From positions 1-6,281 of the forward strand of contig CALBLR010000062.1 in NCBI GenBank assembly GCA_937896015.1: 6,281 nt of DNA, given 5' to 3'. This document shows positions 4,910-6,281 of this stretch, one piece after another. The translations under genes and the position numbers were made by a program. The notes below the pieces were generated by a model that was not told the DNA's origin, did not search any database, and saw only the letters and a list, made by a program, of their open reading frames with translations. How positions within the stretch are numbered: position 1 is the stretch's first letter; each line of letters opens with the position of its first letter. The stretch is from an uncultured Prevotellaceae bacterium. Its GTDB lineage: Bacteria > Bacteroidota > Bacteroidia > Bacteroidales > Muribaculaceae.

Positions 4910-6281
4910 TTATGGCACCACTACCTTAATGGTGCGTGAGCCCACTGTCGCCAGATAGACGCCGGCCGAGGCCGGTATGGTGACTGTGGACCCGGCGTTG
5001 CGGGTGGCATACACCGCAGCGCCATCGACGCGGTGAACAGCCACTGCGAGGCCCTCGGCACCGCTCACCACTATGGCGCCGTGCTGGGCTGTGACACTCA
5101 CGTGCTGCCCGCTTATGGCATCAACGCCCGACGGCTGGAATGTGACAGCGTCGCTGAAGCCGCTCTGGCGGTTGCCGTCGTAGTTGGCGCGCACCTTGTA
5201 GACGGCTCCGCTGAGTGCGGTGGGGCTGGTGGCGTCGGTAAACTCGGTGGCGGCGGTGGTGCCTATCTTCTCGCCGTTGCGATAAACCTCATAGTTCTGC
5301 ACGGTGAGTTGCGGCACGGTGAGGTCGTTGAACGAGAGGTCGTCGACAAACATTGCAAAGGCGCCGCTCGACACGCAGTTGACGGCAAAATACCTTGCCC
5401 CTTCGGGCAGCGTGTAGCTGAACTCGCCCCACTGCTCTGGCAACTCGATGTAGGGGGCTGCGTGGAGCGGAGTGAAGTGGGCTGGATCGGTGTCGGTTGT
5501 AGAGTATAGCACCCGCATGCGCTCCATGGGGGTGTCGTCGGTGGTGAAGCTCTTGGCCCAGAACGAGATGGTCTGGCTGCCGCCGTTGAGCTGAGGTGAA
5601 ATCAGCCAGTCGTTGTTGGCTGTGTTCACGCTCGATATGGCCATAAACATCTTGTTGCCCGAGTGCGTCTTGCCCTGTTCCCAGATGTCGATGCCCAGTG
5701 TGTTGGCGTTGCACACCTGGAATGCCTTAGGCTCGCTCTCGTGCGGATATTTGTCGAGGTCTTTGTTGATGCGGTAGGTAACATCATGGTCGAGGTCGGC
5801 CATGGTCCACTCTCCCACTCCGTCGATGGCCCAGTCGGTGTAGCTTTCCACGTCGTCGGTCACGGCGCCGCGGCTCATGGGCGACTGCCAGCTGAGCTTA
5901 ACACCGCCGCCGGCCTCCTCGAAGGTGAGGGCCTGCGGAACTGGAATCACTGGCTTCACCACTGTGATGTCGGCCGTGAGGCTGTTGTTCTGGGCATTGG
6001 CGTCGCCATTGCAGGCCACTGTGGCTTTTACTGTGGTTGCGCCCAGTTTGGTAAGGGTGGCTGTGAGGCTCACCTTTTGCTGTTCGCCGGCAGCCATTGC
6101 GCCAATGGCTGCGGTTGCCAGGGTAGAGCCGTCGGGGCCGCTGAGTGTGGCTGTCACACCGCTGGCGGCCTGTGTGCCCGTGTTGGTCACGGCCAACTCA
6201 TAGCATGCCTTCTCGCCTGCGGCTATGCGCTTGGGGCCGCTGAGCGTGCTGGCCTCCACATCGGTGGCGGCCACATCGGCC
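4910..6281 (-). CDS. Modular secreted/surface protein with CARDB, choice-of-anchor J and sorting-like C-terminus, 5' end missing
   Basis: The frame is open through the right window edge and ends with TAA at 4910-4912, giving 456 visible residues. A GTG at 6272-6274 is an in-frame codon rather than the start, because domain-like sequence (ADVAATDVEAS) continues upstream of it. In visible order (numbered from that GTG): a CARDB-like beta-sandwich (about 4-106, AGEKACYELAVTNTGTQAAS and NGDANAQNNSLTADI), a short FnIII-like strand set (110-132, ALTFEEAGGGVKLSWQSP), a choice-of-anchor J/cleaved-adhesin domain (137-316, DVESYTDWAIDGVGEW, NNDWLISPQL, ISFWAKS, FAMFVDDLSF), an FnIII-like module (326-380, YEVYRNGEKIGTT) and a C-terminal domain (383-454) ending GVYLATVGSRTIKVVVP, which resembles type IX secretion type A sorting domains. 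Such proteins act in adhesion, or as non-catalytic parts of secreted proteases and glycan-binding proteins. Any enzymatic domain would be outside the window. Confidence 0.88.
   Translation of the reverse strand, partial: ADVAATDVEASTLSGPKRIAAGEKACYELAVTNTGTQAASGVTATLSGPDGSTLATAAIGAMAAGEQQKVSLTATLTKLGATTVKATVACNGDANAQNNSLTADITVVKPVIPVPQALTFEEAGGGVKLSWQSPMSRGAVTDDVESYTDWAIDGVGEWTMADLDHDVTYRINKDLDKYPHESEPKAFQVCNANTLGIDIWEQGKTHSGNKMFMAISSVNTANNDWLISPQLNGGSQTISFWAKSFTTDDTPMERMRVLYSTTDTDPAHFTPLHAAPYIELPEQWGEFSYTLPEGARYFAVNCVSSGAFAMFVDDLSFNDLTVPQLTVQNYEVYRNGEKIGTTAATEFTDATSPTALSGAVYKVRANYDGNRQSGFSDAVTFQPSGVDAISGQHVSVTAQHGAIVVSGAEGLAVAVHRVDGAAVYATRNAGSTVTIPASAGVYLATVGSRTIKVVVP

Noticed and set aside
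5033..5509. Plus-strand frame of 158 codons within the surface-protein gene
   Set aside because: It is antisense to a recognised CARDB/choice-of-anchor J protein and has no family-like pattern or promoter.
1..6281. CRISPR array, tRNA, rRNA or a multi-gene defence system
   Set aside because: No regularly spaced repeats, tRNA-like cloverleaf or rRNA sequence was seen. The lone Fic gene is broken and has no antitoxin or defence partner next to it.

Overview
The window looks like Bacteroidota chromosomal DNA, most likely from a gut Bacteroidales (Muribaculaceae/Prevotellaceae-like). The basis is the -7 promoter boxes of the form TAnnTTTG, gene starts without Shine-Dalgarno sites, an IS1634-type transposase of the kind common in this phylum, a secreted GH31 glycosidase, and a choice-of-anchor-J/CARDB surface protein with a sorting-domain-like C-terminus. 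This assignment rests on sequence features only.

Left part (1-2187), AT-rich between the genes and damaged. Positions 1-412 (minus) encode the first 137 residues of an IS4/IS1634-family transposase whose gene runs off the left edge. A perfect 12-bp inverted repeat (423-452) sits just upstream of its start and probably marks or lies next to the IS end. Directly against it is a 58-codon remnant (454-630, minus) that begins with a clear signal peptide and stops at the IS boundary: a secreted-protein gene apparently cut by the insertion. Its control region survives, with a textbook Bacteroidota promoter (736-766) and, upstream of that, two tandem operator-like inverted repeats 23 bp apart. Next comes a Fic-family (AMPylase-type) gene on the minus strand (943-1943). 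Its inhibitory helix and HPFxDGNGRxxR motif are both intact, but they lie in different reading frames, so it is a frameshifted pseudogene or contains a sequencing error. A 12-bp tandem repeat encodes VPNK-VPNK between its catalytic core and its winged-helix tail.

Right part (2188-6281), GC-richer and intact. A complete 876-residue exported GH31 alpha-glycosidase (plus strand) has both catalytic aspartates, a WWLDWQQ nucleophile motif and a charged helical C-terminal extension. It converges on a partial minus-strand gene for a modular surface or secreted protein (CARDB, FnIII-like, choice-of-anchor J, FnIII-like, T9SS-like C-terminus) that runs off the right edge. The two share a strong stem-loop terminator at 4848-4884.

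Functionally, the right half fits glycan capture and cleavage at the cell surface or periplasm. The left half looks like a decaying accessory segment (insertion, truncation, frameshift). I did not find a convincing new multi-gene system. The most interesting points are the promoter-operator array left in front of a disrupted secreted-protein gene and the palindromic IS edge.
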